A stretch of 64,000 nucleotides of DNA from Acidobacteriota bacterium (GTDB taxonomy: Bacteria; Acidobacteriota; Vicinamibacteria; Vicinamibacterales; UBA2999), in contig CAUJDN010000112.1 of assembly GCA_963169195.1 (NCBI GenBank), positions 36,203 to 100,202 of the forward strand, read 5' to 3'. Numbering within the stretch: position 1 is the stretch's first letter; each line of letters opens with the position of its first letter. Shown piece after piece: positions 24,481 to 32,431 of the stretch. The notes beneath the pieces are model-generated. The model ran no database searches, had not been told where the DNA came from, and worked only from the letters and a program-made list of their open reading frames with translations. The position numbers were made by a program, and so were the translations under genes.

Positions 24481-26136
24481 TCACGACGCCGCGCGCCGCA
24501 GCCGGCGGAGCCGGCCCATCATGCCGCTGCCCCCGCGGCCGAAATGGTCGTGGAGCTCGAGGTATTCGCGGTACAGGTCGTCGTAGGCCGCCGCGGCGGC
24601 GGCATCCGGCTCGACCAGCCGCCCGGCCGGGCGCGCCATGGCGGCTGCCGCCTCGACGATCGAATGGTGGCCGCCGGCCTCGGCCCCCGCGGCCACCGCA
24701 CCCAGCATGGCTGCGCCGAGCGCGCAGGCGTCGGCGGCGGCAAACCGGATCGGCCGCAGCGTGATGTCGGCGTAGACCTGCAGGAGCAGCGGGCTGCGCT
24801 CGGCCAGCCCTCCCACCGCCAGCAGCTCACCCACCGGAATGGCATGCGCGGAGAACGCGTCGAGGATGCGCCGCGTGCCGTAGCCCGTGGCCTCGATCAG
24901 GCTCCGATAGATCTCGCCGCGCGTGGTCGCCAGCGTCAGCCCCACGATGAGGCCGGTCAGGTCCGCGTCGCCGAGCACCGAGCGGTTGCCGTTCCACCAG
25001 TCGAGCGCCACGAGTCCGTTGCCGCCCGGCGGCGCGGCGGCCGCCTCGTGTTCGAGCGCGTCGAAGAGATCGGCCGCGGCGGCCTCGCCGCCCACCTGCC
25101 GCGCCCACCAGCCGAACAGATCGCCCACGGCGGGCTGCCCGGCCTCGTAGCCGTAACGGCCCTCGACGATGCCGTCCCAGACCACGCCGGCGATGCCCTC
25201 CACCGGGGCATGGCGATCGGCGAGCAGCATGTGGCACGTCGAGGTGCCCATCACCAGCACCATGCGGCCGGGCGTGACCACGCCCGCGGCCGGCACGGCG
25301 CTGTGGGCGTCGATGATGGCGGCTCCGACAGCGGTGCGATCCGTCAAGCCGAGGCGACGGGCCATCTCCGGCCTGAGCGTGCCGGCGCAGCGCCCCGGCG
25401 GCACAACGGGGCCGGCGAGCTTCTCGGAGAGCCCGGTCAGCCGCGGATGGAGCGCGGAGTAGAAGCCGCCCGAGGGGAACCCGCGACCGCGCGTCCAGAA
25501 GCCCTTGTAGCCGGCGGCGCAGGCATTGCGCACGAGCGTCCCGGTGAGCTGCCACACCACCCAGTCGCCCGCTTCCACGAACGCCGCCGCGGCGTCGAAC
25601 ACGCCGGGATCCTCCTCGAGGACCTGCAGCGCCTTGGCCACGAGCCACTCCGACGAGGTGCGGCCGCCGTAGTCGGCAAGCGCGGGCTCGCCGCGCTCGG
25701 CGGCCACCCGGTTGATGCGATCGGCCTGCGGCAGCGCGGCGTGGTGCTTCCACAGCTTCACCCAGGCGTGCGGCCGGGCCGCGTACTCGGCCTGCAGGCA
25801 GAGGGGCGTGCCGCCGGCGTCGACCGGCAGGATCGTGCACGCGGTGAAGTCCACGCCGAGGCCGACGATGGCTGACGGGGCAACGTCGGCCGCGGCGATG
25901 GCCCGGCCGACGGCGGCCTCCATGGCCGTGAGGTAGTCGCCCGGGTGTTGCAGCGCCCAGTCGGCGCCCAGCGGCTCGGCGGAGCCCGGCAGCCGCTTGT
26001 CGATGACGCCGTGCGCGTAGTCGGCCACCGCGGCCCCGCGCTGACGGCCCGTCGCCGTCTCGACGACGACGGCGCGCGCCGAGGCGGTGCCGAAGTCGAC
26101 CCCGATCGCGCAGGGCGCGTCGCGCCGGGCCGTCAC
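24481..26136 (-). CDS. FGGY-family carbohydrate kinase, ribulokinase-like
   Basis: A 551-residue cytoplasmic kinase. GVDFGTASARAVVV is the phosphate-1 motif, LGVDFTACTILPVDAGGTPLC and HAWVKLWKHHAA are strongly AraB-like, VMGTSTCHMLLA the second phosphate loop and LAVGGLAERSPLLLQVYAD the adenosine motif. AraB-type enzymes phosphorylate L- or D-ribulose. GTG start: its G overlaps the TGA of the isomerase gene (26133-26136), so the two are translationally coupled and probably catalyse consecutive steps. With a fucose/arabinose-isomerase-type partner, D-arabinose to D-ribulose to D-ribulose 5-phosphate is a reasonable reading. Confidence 0.88.
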   Translation of the reverse strand: MTARRDAPCAIGVDFGTASARAVVVETATGRQRGAAVADYAHGVIDKRLPGSAEPLGADWALQHPGDYLTAMEAAVGRAIAAADVAPSAIVGLGVDFTACTILPVDAGGTPLCLQAEYAARPHAWVKLWKHHAALPQADRINRVAAERGEPALADYGGRTSSEWLVAKALQVLEEDPGVFDAAAAFVEAGDWVVWQLTGTLVRNACAAGYKGFWTRGRGFPSGGFYSALHPRLTGLSEKLAGPVVPPGRCAGTLRPEMARRLGLTDRTAVGAAIIDAHSAVPAAGVVTPGRMVLVMGTSTCHMLLADRHAPVEGIAGVVWDGIVEGRYGYEAGQPAVGDLFGWWARQVGGEAAAADLFDALEHEAAAAPPGGNGLVALDWWNGNRSVLGDADLTGLIVGLTLATTRGEIYRSLIEATGYGTRRILDAFSAHAIPVGELLAVGGLAERSPLLLQVYADITLRPIRFAAADACALGAAMLGAVAAGAEAGGHHSIVEAAAAMARPAGRLVEPDAAAAAAYDDLYREYLELHDHFGRGGSGMMGRLRRLRRAAS

Positions 26137-27800
26137 GCGGGCGGCTCCGGCAGGCGCGGCACGGCGGCGGGCGCCTGGTGCGCCGCGAGCGTGTCGTCGA
26201 GATCGCCGCAGAGCGTGACGGCGATCCCCATCGCATGCGCCATCGCCGCCTTCATGGCCAGCGCCGCGCGCGCCCGGGCGGCGTCGGGCGCGTAGGCGAC
26301 CTGGATGTGGTTGGCCTGGTGCCTGGCCATGAAGCGATCGCGCGTCACCCCATAGAGCACGGCGTGCATGATGGGCCACTGCGGCGTCGTGGCCTGCCAG
26401 CGCCGCTCGGTCTCCTCGTCGGGCAGCCACACCACCCCGCCGCGGCCCAGATCCATGTGCAGGCGATCGTCGCGCACGAAGATGCGGCTCCAGACGATCT
26501 CGCCCGGCTTGCTCACGCCCTTGAGCGTGGAGCCGCCGCGCGGGAAGTACATCGGCGGCTGGCGCTCGCCGCGCGCCCCGCGGTAGCCGCCGATGAAGTG
26601 GCTGGCCGGCGCGGCGCCGGAGATCTCGAACACCCACACGAACTCGTCGACGCCGTGCCCCCTGTACACCTCGCCCCACCGCACGTCGTGCAGTGTCGTC
26701 GACGGATCCAGCTCGAGGGCCATCCACACGCGATTGGTGATGAGCGCGTCGATGCCGGCGCCTTCGTCCGCCTCGTTGAAGTGCGGGACGGCGAGGCCGT
26801 CGAAGAGCACGCGGCCGGACGGGTCGGCCACGGGGGGCCGATCGGGATTGTTCAGCAGCCCCTCCGCCAGGTCGGAGGCCACGCACACGTCCTTGAGCCC
26901 CTGCTGGTACTGGATGCCGATGGCGGCGCAGCCGAAGTCGTCCGCCATGCGCACGGCCGCGTCGTACATCGCCAGTCCCTCGAGGACCTGCGCCTCGGTC
27001 AGATCGGCATCGGGATCGCGCCCGAACGCGAAGGTCGTGCCGCGCGCCTCGAGCCACGCCTGGTGCGCACGCGCCGCCGTCCCCGGCACACGGCCCATGG
27101 CGGCGTACAGGGCCGACTGGCTGAGCCGCTCCTTGAAGAGGCCGAGCGGGTGCAGCAGATGGTCGGGGATGATGGCGTTGTACATCCCCATGCAGCCTTC
27201 GTCGAACACGCCGAGCACCGCCTGATCGCGCACGAGCGCGGCGCCGAGCGCCGCGCCGCGTTGCTCGGCCCAGTCCAGCGCCGGCCAGATGGGCGGCGCG
27301 TACGGGCGCGCGTGCGCGGTGTCGTGCACGATGCGGCCCGTCGCGAGCCATTCGGCCAGGGCCGCGCGCGCGAAGTCGTCCTCGAACGTCTCGCTCCAGA
27401 TCGTGCTGTAGCGGATGCCCGCCTTGGTGAGCGACCCGTTCAGGTTGAGCAGGCCGACGAGACCGGGCCACCGGCCGCTCCAGTTGGCCAGCGTCAGGAT
27501 GGGCCCGCGGTGGCGCGTCAGGCCGGGCAGCACGTGGCTGGTGTACTGCCAGACGGCTTCGGCGACGACCAGCGGGATGTCGGGATCGATTCGCCGGAAC
27601 GCCGCGATGCCCATCGCCTGGCCGTCGAGGAAGCCGTGCCGCCTGGCCGGATCGACGGGATGGCCCCGGACGACGCGCCGGCCAAGGGCCGCGAAGGCGT
27701 CGATGACGCGGGCCTCGAGTGCCTCCTGGGCGGGCCAGCACACCTGGTTGGCAGGCAGGCGCGAGTCACCGCTCGCGACCAGGCAGACGTCCGACGTCAT
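26133..27800 (-). CDS. L-fucose/L-arabinose isomerase-family protein
   Basis: A 555-residue protein, the first gene of the operon. The N-terminal part (VVAEAVWQYTSHVLPGL, GPILTLANWSGRWPGLVG, GLLNLNGSLTKAGIRYS) and the central FNEADEGAGIDALITN stretch (Glu343) fit the fucose/arabinose isomerase fold, with FMARHQANHIQVAYAPD near the end supplying histidines as in FucI. FucI-type enzymes convert L-fucose to L-fuculose and D-arabinose to D-ribulose using manganese. Assignment to the family is moderately sure; the exact sugar is inferred from the ribulokinase-like partner and GH172 genes. No signal peptide. Upstream frame extension has no better start; the ATG at 27800 begins family similarity. 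Confidence 0.72.
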   Translation of the reverse strand: MTSDVCLVASGDSRLPANQVCWPAQEALEARVIDAFAALGRRVVRGHPVDPARRHGFLDGQAMGIAAFRRIDPDIPLVVAEAVWQYTSHVLPGLTRHRGPILTLANWSGRWPGLVGLLNLNGSLTKAGIRYSTIWSETFEDDFARAALAEWLATGRIVHDTAHARPYAPPIWPALDWAEQRGAALGAALVRDQAVLGVFDEGCMGMYNAIIPDHLLHPLGLFKERLSQSALYAAMGRVPGTAARAHQAWLEARGTTFAFGRDPDADLTEAQVLEGLAMYDAAVRMADDFGCAAIGIQYQQGLKDVCVASDLAEGLLNNPDRPPVADPSGRVLFDGLAVPHFNEADEGAGIDALITNRVWMALELDPSTTLHDVRWGEVYRGHGVDEFVWVFEISGAAPASHFIGGYRGARGERQPPMYFPRGGSTLKGVSKPGEIVWSRIFVRDDRLHMDLGRGGVVWLPDEETERRWQATTPQWPIMHAVLYGVTRDRFMARHQANHIQVAYAPDAARARAALAMKAAMAHAMGIAVTLCGDLDDTLAAHQAPAAVPRLPEPPA

Positions 27801-27909
27801 CGCATCGCCCACAGCAGGCTCGACATGAATCAACCTCCCGGGCCGCCGCGCCGTTCCGGGGCGCCGCGGCGGCGCCATTCTATCGCCATCGCTGGACTTG
27901 CGGCCTTCA

Positions 27910-27923
27910 GGCACGACCGTGCC
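27910..27923. promoter_or_regulatory. Perfect palindrome in the divergent gap of the sugar operon
   Basis: GGCACGACCGTGCC is a 6+2+6 palindrome in the 214-base gap between the isomerase and DUF2911 genes. A possible minus-strand -10, TAGAAT, is at 27877-27882. The palindrome could be an operator for the operon. Confidence 0.35.
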
Positions 27924-28014
27924 TCGACGATCGCTCGCGGCCGCCGGCGTCGGTGCAGGCTCCGACCTGGCAGTGGAACGCGATAGACTGGCAACGTCTC
28001 CAGGGAGGGTCCCC

Positions 28015-28671
28015 ATGCGTGTGACACACATCCTGTCGACTGTCGTGCTGACCGCCGCCGCTGGCGCTGTCGCGCTCGCGCAGGGCGTGCCGGGCGTGAA
28101 GCTGCCGGCATCCCCGGCGGGACAGGCCGCCGTGCAGGTGGGCGGCACCTGGGAGAAGACCGCCGAGGGTGGGCAGCGCTACCGTGACGGCAAGTGGGTC
28201 GTCGTCAACTACGGTCGCCCGCTCCTGCGCGGGCGGAAGGACATCTTCGGCGCCGGCGCCGAGTACGGCCAGCAGGTCATCGACGGCTCCGCCATCTGGC
28301 GCGCGGGCGCGAACGACACCACGACGCTCACGACCCAGGTGCCCCTCATCCTCGGCGGCAAGACCATCGAGCCCGGCGTCTACAACGTGTTCGTGGATCT
28401 CAAACCCGGCGCGTGGACGCTGGTGCTCAACACCCAGACGCGCCAGGAGAAGTACGACCCGAACGACAAGGTGAACCTGTTCGGTGCGTACAACTACGAC
28501 TCGACGTCCGACGTGCTTCGCGCACCCATGACGGTGCGCACCACGACCGAGTCCGTGGAACAGTTCACCATCGGCTTCGTGAACGTCACCGACAGAGCCG
28601 CCACGCTGACGATGGCGTGGGAGAGGACGGTGGCGTCGATCGATCTGCGGGTGGCCGGCGGCACGCGGTGA
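28015..28671 (+). CDS. Exported DUF2911 protein
   Basis: A 218-residue protein behind GGGAGGG, with a signal peptide (MRVTHILSTVVLTAAAGAVALAQ). The body matches DUF2911: VNYGRPLLRGRKDIFG, WRAGANDTTTLTTQVPLILGG, PGVYNVFVDLKPGAWTLVLN, and the closing FVNVTDRAATLTMAWE strand. DUF2911 is a beta-sandwich of unknown function that is often exported in Bacteroidetes and Acidobacteria. A TAGACT element (27984-27989) is a candidate -10. It is divergent from the sugar operon; no functional tie is shown. Confidence 0.82.
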   Translation: MRVTHILSTVVLTAAAGAVALAQGVPGVKLPASPAGQAAVQVGGTWEKTAEGGQRYRDGKWVVVNYGRPLLRGRKDIFGAGAEYGQQVIDGSAIWRAGANDTTTLTTQVPLILGGKTIEPGVYNVFVDLKPGAWTLVLNTQTRQEKYDPNDKVNLFGAYNYDSTSDVLRAPMTVRTTTESVEQFTIGFVNVTDRAATLTMAWERTVASIDLRVAGGTR

Positions 28672-28693
28672 GGCCGCGCGCGCCCAGGGGCGG

Positions 28694-29131
28694 ATGAGCC
28701 TCTTCACGCTCGCTCTCGTGCTCGCCGCCGCCTCGGTGGTGGCCCTGGGAGGCGCGTTCTGCTGGCTCGCCGCGCGACGCAGGTTCGAGCGACGCACGAT
28801 GTCGGACGCGGAGGCCGGCCTCCGCGCCACGCGCCCCCCGGTCGGCAGCCGGGGCGGCGCGCGATGGGTCGGCGGAAGGGCCCGCGGCGCGGAGTGGACG
28901 GCCCAGATCGGCAACCAGGATCTCCTGGCGATGGTCCGGGCCCGCCGGTGGCACGAGGCCGCGCCGTGGCTGCTGCTGGGCGCCGGTGTCGTCGGCGCCT
29001 TTGCGTCGTGGCCGTTCTTCGTCCTCCAGCTTCTCGGTCTCGACGGCCGCGTCGCCGGCGTCGTCGCGATCCTCCTGCTCGTCGTCGCCGTTCGCACGGC
29101 CTGGCCGCGCGCCGAGACCTCTCGACCGTGA
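28694..29131 (+). CDS. Small membrane protein of unknown function
   Basis: A 145-residue protein. One N-terminal transmembrane segment (LFTLALVLAAASVVALGGAF), a basic cytoplasmic-looking middle (about residues 28-85), then two further hydrophobic segments (PWLLLGAGVVGAFASWPFF and VAGVVAILLLVVAV). No family recognised. It starts 22 bases after DUF2911 and is probably co-transcribed with it. The 179 bases that follow (29132-29310) show no gene. Confidence 0.55.
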   Translation: MSLFTLALVLAAASVVALGGAFCWLAARRRFERRTMSDAEAGLRATRPPVGSRGGARWVGGRARGAEWTAQIGNQDLLAMVRARRWHEAAPWLLLGAGVVGAFASWPFFVLQLLGLDGRVAGVVAILLLVVAVRTAWPRAETSRP

Positions 29132-29310
29132 GCGGCGGCGCGCCCCGGAGCGGAGCATCCTCACCGTGCTCGGCGCAGGTCCTGGCCTCTTGCGCCCGGC
29201 CACTGGCCGCGTCGCCAGGCCGCTCCAGGTCGTGGGCGAGTTCGTGACCGTCGCCTGCGGCCTCGATCCATCAGGGACGGCCTGCCCGGGTCGACCCTGG
29301 CCTGCCCGGT

Positions 29311-29772
29311 TCAGCGTGTCGGCTTCCGCGTGTCCAGGTCCAGCCGGTTGAGCGGCGTGTCCCAGTGTGCCGTCAGGATCTCGAAACGCCGCTGCTCCTC
29401 GCGCTGGAACTTCGCACGGTCGGGATAGAGCTTCGCGATGATCTCCTCGTCGGTCGGCGTGGACGGCGGGCTGGGTGGGACGACCAGCTCCACCGCGAAG
29501 GTCCAGTCCGCGCGCCCGTCACCGTGGAACTCCGGCACGTAGACGCGCACCGACGAGAAGCGGCCCGCCTTCTCCTTCGCCTTGAGGATGGGGTAATGAT
29601 TGCGCTGGAAGAGATCGACGAACTCGTCCTGCAGCCCCCACTTCACCGTGTAGAAGTACCACGTGGTCTTGGGCTCGCCGCCCGTCTGCTTCGCCGGCGC
29701 CTGGGCGCCCACGGCGAGCGACCCGAGCACGCACGCCACTGCGATGGACATCACGCGTTTCGTCATCGACAT
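29311..29772 (-). CDS. Exported protein of unknown function
   Basis: A 153-residue protein with an AGGAGG site nine bases upstream and a signal peptide (MTKRVMSIAVACVLGSLAVGAQA). The mature part has a single small alpha/beta-looking domain: TTWYFYTVKWGLQDEFVDLF, a NHYPILKAKEKAG helix and DWTFAVELVV. The pattern resembles a dimeric alpha/beta-barrel (ferredoxin-like) fold, but this is only suggestive. It ends convergently with the small membrane protein gene. Confidence 0.6.
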   Translation of the reverse strand: MSMTKRVMSIAVACVLGSLAVGAQAPAKQTGGEPKTTWYFYTVKWGLQDEFVDLFQRNHYPILKAKEKAGRFSSVRVYVPEFHGDGRADWTFAVELVVPPSPPSTPTDEEIIAKLYPDRAKFQREEQRRFEILTAHWDTPLNRLDLDTRKPTR

Positions 29773-29855
29773 GTCCGGCCTCCTGTGGAGACGCGAATTA
29801 TAGCGTCATGAGCATGTCCAGGCGTTCGCACTCGGGCGTTTTCGTCTCCTTCCAG

Positions 29856-29861
29856 TAGAAT
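29856..29861 (+). promoter_or_regulatory. -10 element TAGAAT, leaderless spacing
   Basis: TAGAAT ends seven bases before the ATG at 29869, and the seven-base gap CCGCCGC is identical to that before the MBL gene at 50805. Confidence 0.45.
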
Positions 29862-29868
29862 CCGCCGC

Positions 29869-31302
29869 ATGGTCCGACGACTGCTCGCCACTGGCCTCGT
29901 GATCCTCCTCTCGGCCCCGCTCCTCGCACAGGAGCCGGTCGACACCGCCATGGTCGCGAGAATCCGGGCCGAGGCGTTCGAGCGCGGGCAGGTGCTCGAG
30001 ACATTCAATCAGCTCACGAATGTCATCGGCCCGCGGCTCACCAATTCTCCGGGACACAAGCGCGCCGTCGCGTGGACGCAGGCGGCGCTGAAGGGCTGGG
30101 GACTCGCGAACGTGCACGCGGCGCCCTTCGCGTTCGGCCGCGGCTGGACGCTCGAGCGCTTCTCCATCGAGATGATCGCGCCGCGCTACATGCCGCTCAC
30201 CGGCTACCCGAAGGGATGGTCGGCCTCCACGGCGGGAACGATCACGGCGACGCCGATGTGGCTGCCGAACCCGTCGGCCGCGGACCTGGACGCGCGGGCG
30301 GGAAAGCTGACCGGCGCCATCGTGATGACGAGCCCGATCCAGGAGTACTTCATCCGCGCGGACCGTCCGCCGGCGTCGGGCGATCTGCGCACGGGGCGCC
30401 CCCCGGCGAAGCCGGCCCTGCCCCCGGCGGATCTCCTGGCGCGGCTCGGGGCCGAGCGCGTCGGCGTGACGCTCGAGGCGAACATCGGCGAGCACGGCAC
30501 CGTCTTCGTCACGGGCCGCGACGCCGGCGCCAATGCCATACCGGCCGTCGTGCTCGTCTCCGAGCACTACAACCTCGTCGCGCGCCTGCTGCAGCAGGGG
30601 ATTGCCGTGACGCTCGCCGTCAACGTGCAGGGGCGTTACGACGAATCGGACCGGAACGCACACAACGTCATCGCGGAGATCCCGGGCACCGATCCGGCGG
30701 TGGGCGCCGAGGTGGTGATGGCAGGCGCACACCTGGACTCGTGGCACACCGCGACCGGGGCCACGGACAATGCGGATGGCGTGGCGACGGTGATGGAGGC
30801 GGTCCGCATCCTGAAGGCCCTCGGCGTCCGCCCGCGGCGCACCATCCGCATCGCGCTGTGGGCGGGCGAGGAGCAGGGGCTGCTCGGCTCGCGCGCGTGG
30901 GTGAAGCAGCACCTGGAGGGCGAAGCGAACGCGGCTGCGCGCGACGAGCTGTCGGTCTACTTCAACTTCGACAACGGCTTCCCGCCGGTCACCGGCTTCT
31001 ACATGGAGGGCAACGAGCCGGCGCAGCGCATTGTCACGCAGTGGCTGAAGCCGCTGGCCGACCTGGGCGTGACCCAGACCACCTCCGGCGGCATTGGCGC
31101 CACGGATCACCTGGCGTTCACGGCGCTGAAGCTGCCGGGCTTCCAGGCGGTGCAGAGCTACGTGGGCTACGACGTTCGCACGCACCACACCAATGCCGAT
31201 TTCGTGGAGCGCATCGAGCCGGACGCGCTGAAGCAGGCGGCGGTCGTGACCGCCACCGTGCTGTACCACGCGGCGATGCGGGACGGGAAGATGCCGCGGT
31301 GA
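29869..31302 (+). CDS. Exported M28-family peptidase (carboxypeptidase Q-like)
   Basis: A 477-residue protein with a signal peptide (LLATGLVILLSAPLLAQ). The zinc-peptidase motifs appear in order: AGAHLDSWHTATGATDNADG (first His and bridging Asp), WAGEEQGLLGSRAW (catalytic and ligand glutamates), NFDNGFPP, and the late GYDVRTHHTNADFVE histidines. The HLDSWHxxxGATDNADG signature is typical of carboxypeptidase Q / plasma glutamate carboxypeptidase-like M28 proteins, which cut small peptides. It sits alone on the plus strand with a leaderless-type promoter. Confidence 0.9.
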   Translation: MVRRLLATGLVILLSAPLLAQEPVDTAMVARIRAEAFERGQVLETFNQLTNVIGPRLTNSPGHKRAVAWTQAALKGWGLANVHAAPFAFGRGWTLERFSIEMIAPRYMPLTGYPKGWSASTAGTITATPMWLPNPSAADLDARAGKLTGAIVMTSPIQEYFIRADRPPASGDLRTGRPPAKPALPPADLLARLGAERVGVTLEANIGEHGTVFVTGRDAGANAIPAVVLVSEHYNLVARLLQQGIAVTLAVNVQGRYDESDRNAHNVIAEIPGTDPAVGAEVVMAGAHLDSWHTATGATDNADGVATVMEAVRILKALGVRPRRTIRIALWAGEEQGLLGSRAWVKQHLEGEANAAARDELSVYFNFDNGFPPVTGFYMEGNEPAQRIVTQWLKPLADLGVTQTTSGGIGATDHLAFTALKLPGFQAVQSYVGYDVRTHHTNADFVERIEPDALKQAAVVTATVLYHAAMRDGKMPR

Positions 31303-31324
31303 GCTCCGGCGCCGGCGCCGCGGG

Positions 31325-31918
31325 TCAGAACGCCGTGCTGAGCAGCTCGCCGACGACGGGTTCGCACTGGCGCTCGACGTGGGCGGTCAGGTCCGCCTTC
31401 TGCTGAATCTCGCGGCTGACGCGCTCCATGGCGGCGCCCGTCAGGTGCGCCTCGACGCGGTTCGGACTGCCGCCGGCGGCCACGAACGGCTCCATCAGGT
31501 ACGCGACGGCCAGCGTGACCGCGGTGAGGCCGAACGCGCCCACCCGCCGGTCCTGGGCATCGGCGGCGGACTCGAACTGTCGGAACAGCACGAGGTTGCA
31601 GAGCTGATAGCGCGCCATCGCGTCGAGGTGCCGATCGTTCGCGCCGGGCATCTTCAGCAGCGGAAAGCTCGGCGCCTTGTCGAGCGCCCCCCGGGCCGTC
31701 CACGACTCCAGCTGCCCGCGCACGGCCTGCACGATCCTGCGCGTGGCCGCCGCGGCGGCCGCGGGATCCCGAGGCGCGCTGATGGTCGAGAGCCGCTCGA
31801 CGAGCTGCGCGGCCATCTGCTGCTCGGCCGCCGGCGGCAGCCAGGTGTCCTGGGCGGCCAGCGGGAAGGCGCCGGCGACGAAGAGCGCGAGAAGCATCGC
31901 ACGGGCGCGGGTCGTCAT
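31325..31918 (-). CDS. Exported protein of unknown function
   Basis: A 197-residue protein. The ATG at 31918 gives a signal peptide (MTTRARAMLLALFVAGAFPLAAQ) and lies six bases from a TATGCT -10 element. The mature part is mainly helical (EQQMAAQLVERLSTISA, RRIVQAVRGQLESW, HLDAMARYQLCNLVLFRQF) with two cysteines, one near residue 124 and one in the C-terminal VERQCEPVVGE. No family recognised. It is convergent with the peptidase gene. Confidence 0.6.
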   Translation of the reverse strand: MTTRARAMLLALFVAGAFPLAAQDTWLPPAAEQQMAAQLVERLSTISAPRDPAAAAAATRRIVQAVRGQLESWTARGALDKAPSFPLLKMPGANDRHLDAMARYQLCNLVLFRQFESAADAQDRRVGAFGLTAVTLAVAYLMEPFVAAGGSPNRVEAHLTGAAMERVSREIQQKADLTAHVERQCEPVVGELLSTAF

Positions 31919-31924
31919 GCGTGG

Positions 31925-31930
31925 AGCATA
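31925..31930 (-). promoter_or_regulatory. -10 element TATGCT, leaderless spacing
   Basis: TATGCT on the minus strand ends six bases before the ATG at 31918. Confidence 0.4.
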
Positions 31931-31986
31931 TCGCACACGGTTCACGGCGTTGACCACGCCGGCCCGAGTGTGACACCGTGCGGCGC

Positions 31987-32361
31987 ATGGGCCTGCTCTC
32001 GCGACTGCTGGGAAACGCCTCGGAAGCCGACGTCGCCGACGTCGAAGAGTACCTCGAGAAGATCCTCGCGGAGGGCGAGAAGGTGCAGCGCGCGTTCTCG
32101 CTGGTCCGCGACCTGTTCATCTTCACCGACCGCCGCTTCATCATGGTGGACAAGCAGGGGCTGACCGGGATGAAGACCGAGTACCACTCGATCCCGTACC
32201 GCGCCATCACGCGCTTCTCCGTCGAAACCGCGGGCGCGACCGATCTGGACTCCGAACTGCGCATCTGGGTCTCGAGCTCGGCGACGCCCATCCAGCGGAC
32301 CTTCCGGCGGGGCACCGCGATCTTCGAGGTGCAGCAGGCACTGGCGACTTACTGCAAGTAG
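31987..32361 (+). CDS. Bacterial PH-domain protein
   Basis: A 124-residue cytoplasmic protein of the bacterial pleckstrin-homology (bPH_1/YvbH-type) family. MGLLSRLLGNASEADVADVEEYL is the typical opening, and RDLFIFTDRRFIMVDKQGLTGMKTEYHSIPYRAITRF is the core of the fold. Family members form rings in crystals, but their role is unclear. The ATG at 31987 was preferred over a GTG nine bases earlier because relatives begin with MGLL. Confidence 0.85.
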   Translation: MGLLSRLLGNASEADVADVEEYLEKILAEGEKVQRAFSLVRDLFIFTDRRFIMVDKQGLTGMKTEYHSIPYRAITRFSVETAGATDLDSELRIWVSSSATPIQRTFRRGTAIFEVQQALATYCK

Positions 32362-32419
32362 GGGTGCCGGGGTGCAGGGTGCAAGGTGCAGGGGTGCAAG
32401 GTGCTCAGGTGCAGGGTGT
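32362..32419 (+). repeat. GGTGCAGG-type tandem repeat
   Basis: Irregular copies of GGGGTGCAGGGTGCAAGGTGCA begin right after the PH-gene stop codon and run to just before the alkaline-phosphatase gene. Same repeat family as 3574-3602 and 54589-54612. Confidence 0.65.
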
Positions 32420-32431
32420 GACCTGGTGACG

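Noticed and set aside
24481..27741. A fused isomerase-kinase polypeptide
   Set aside because: The upstream extension is an out-of-frame, arginine-rich reading of the isomerase gene. The kinase starts at a GTG overlapping the isomerase stop.
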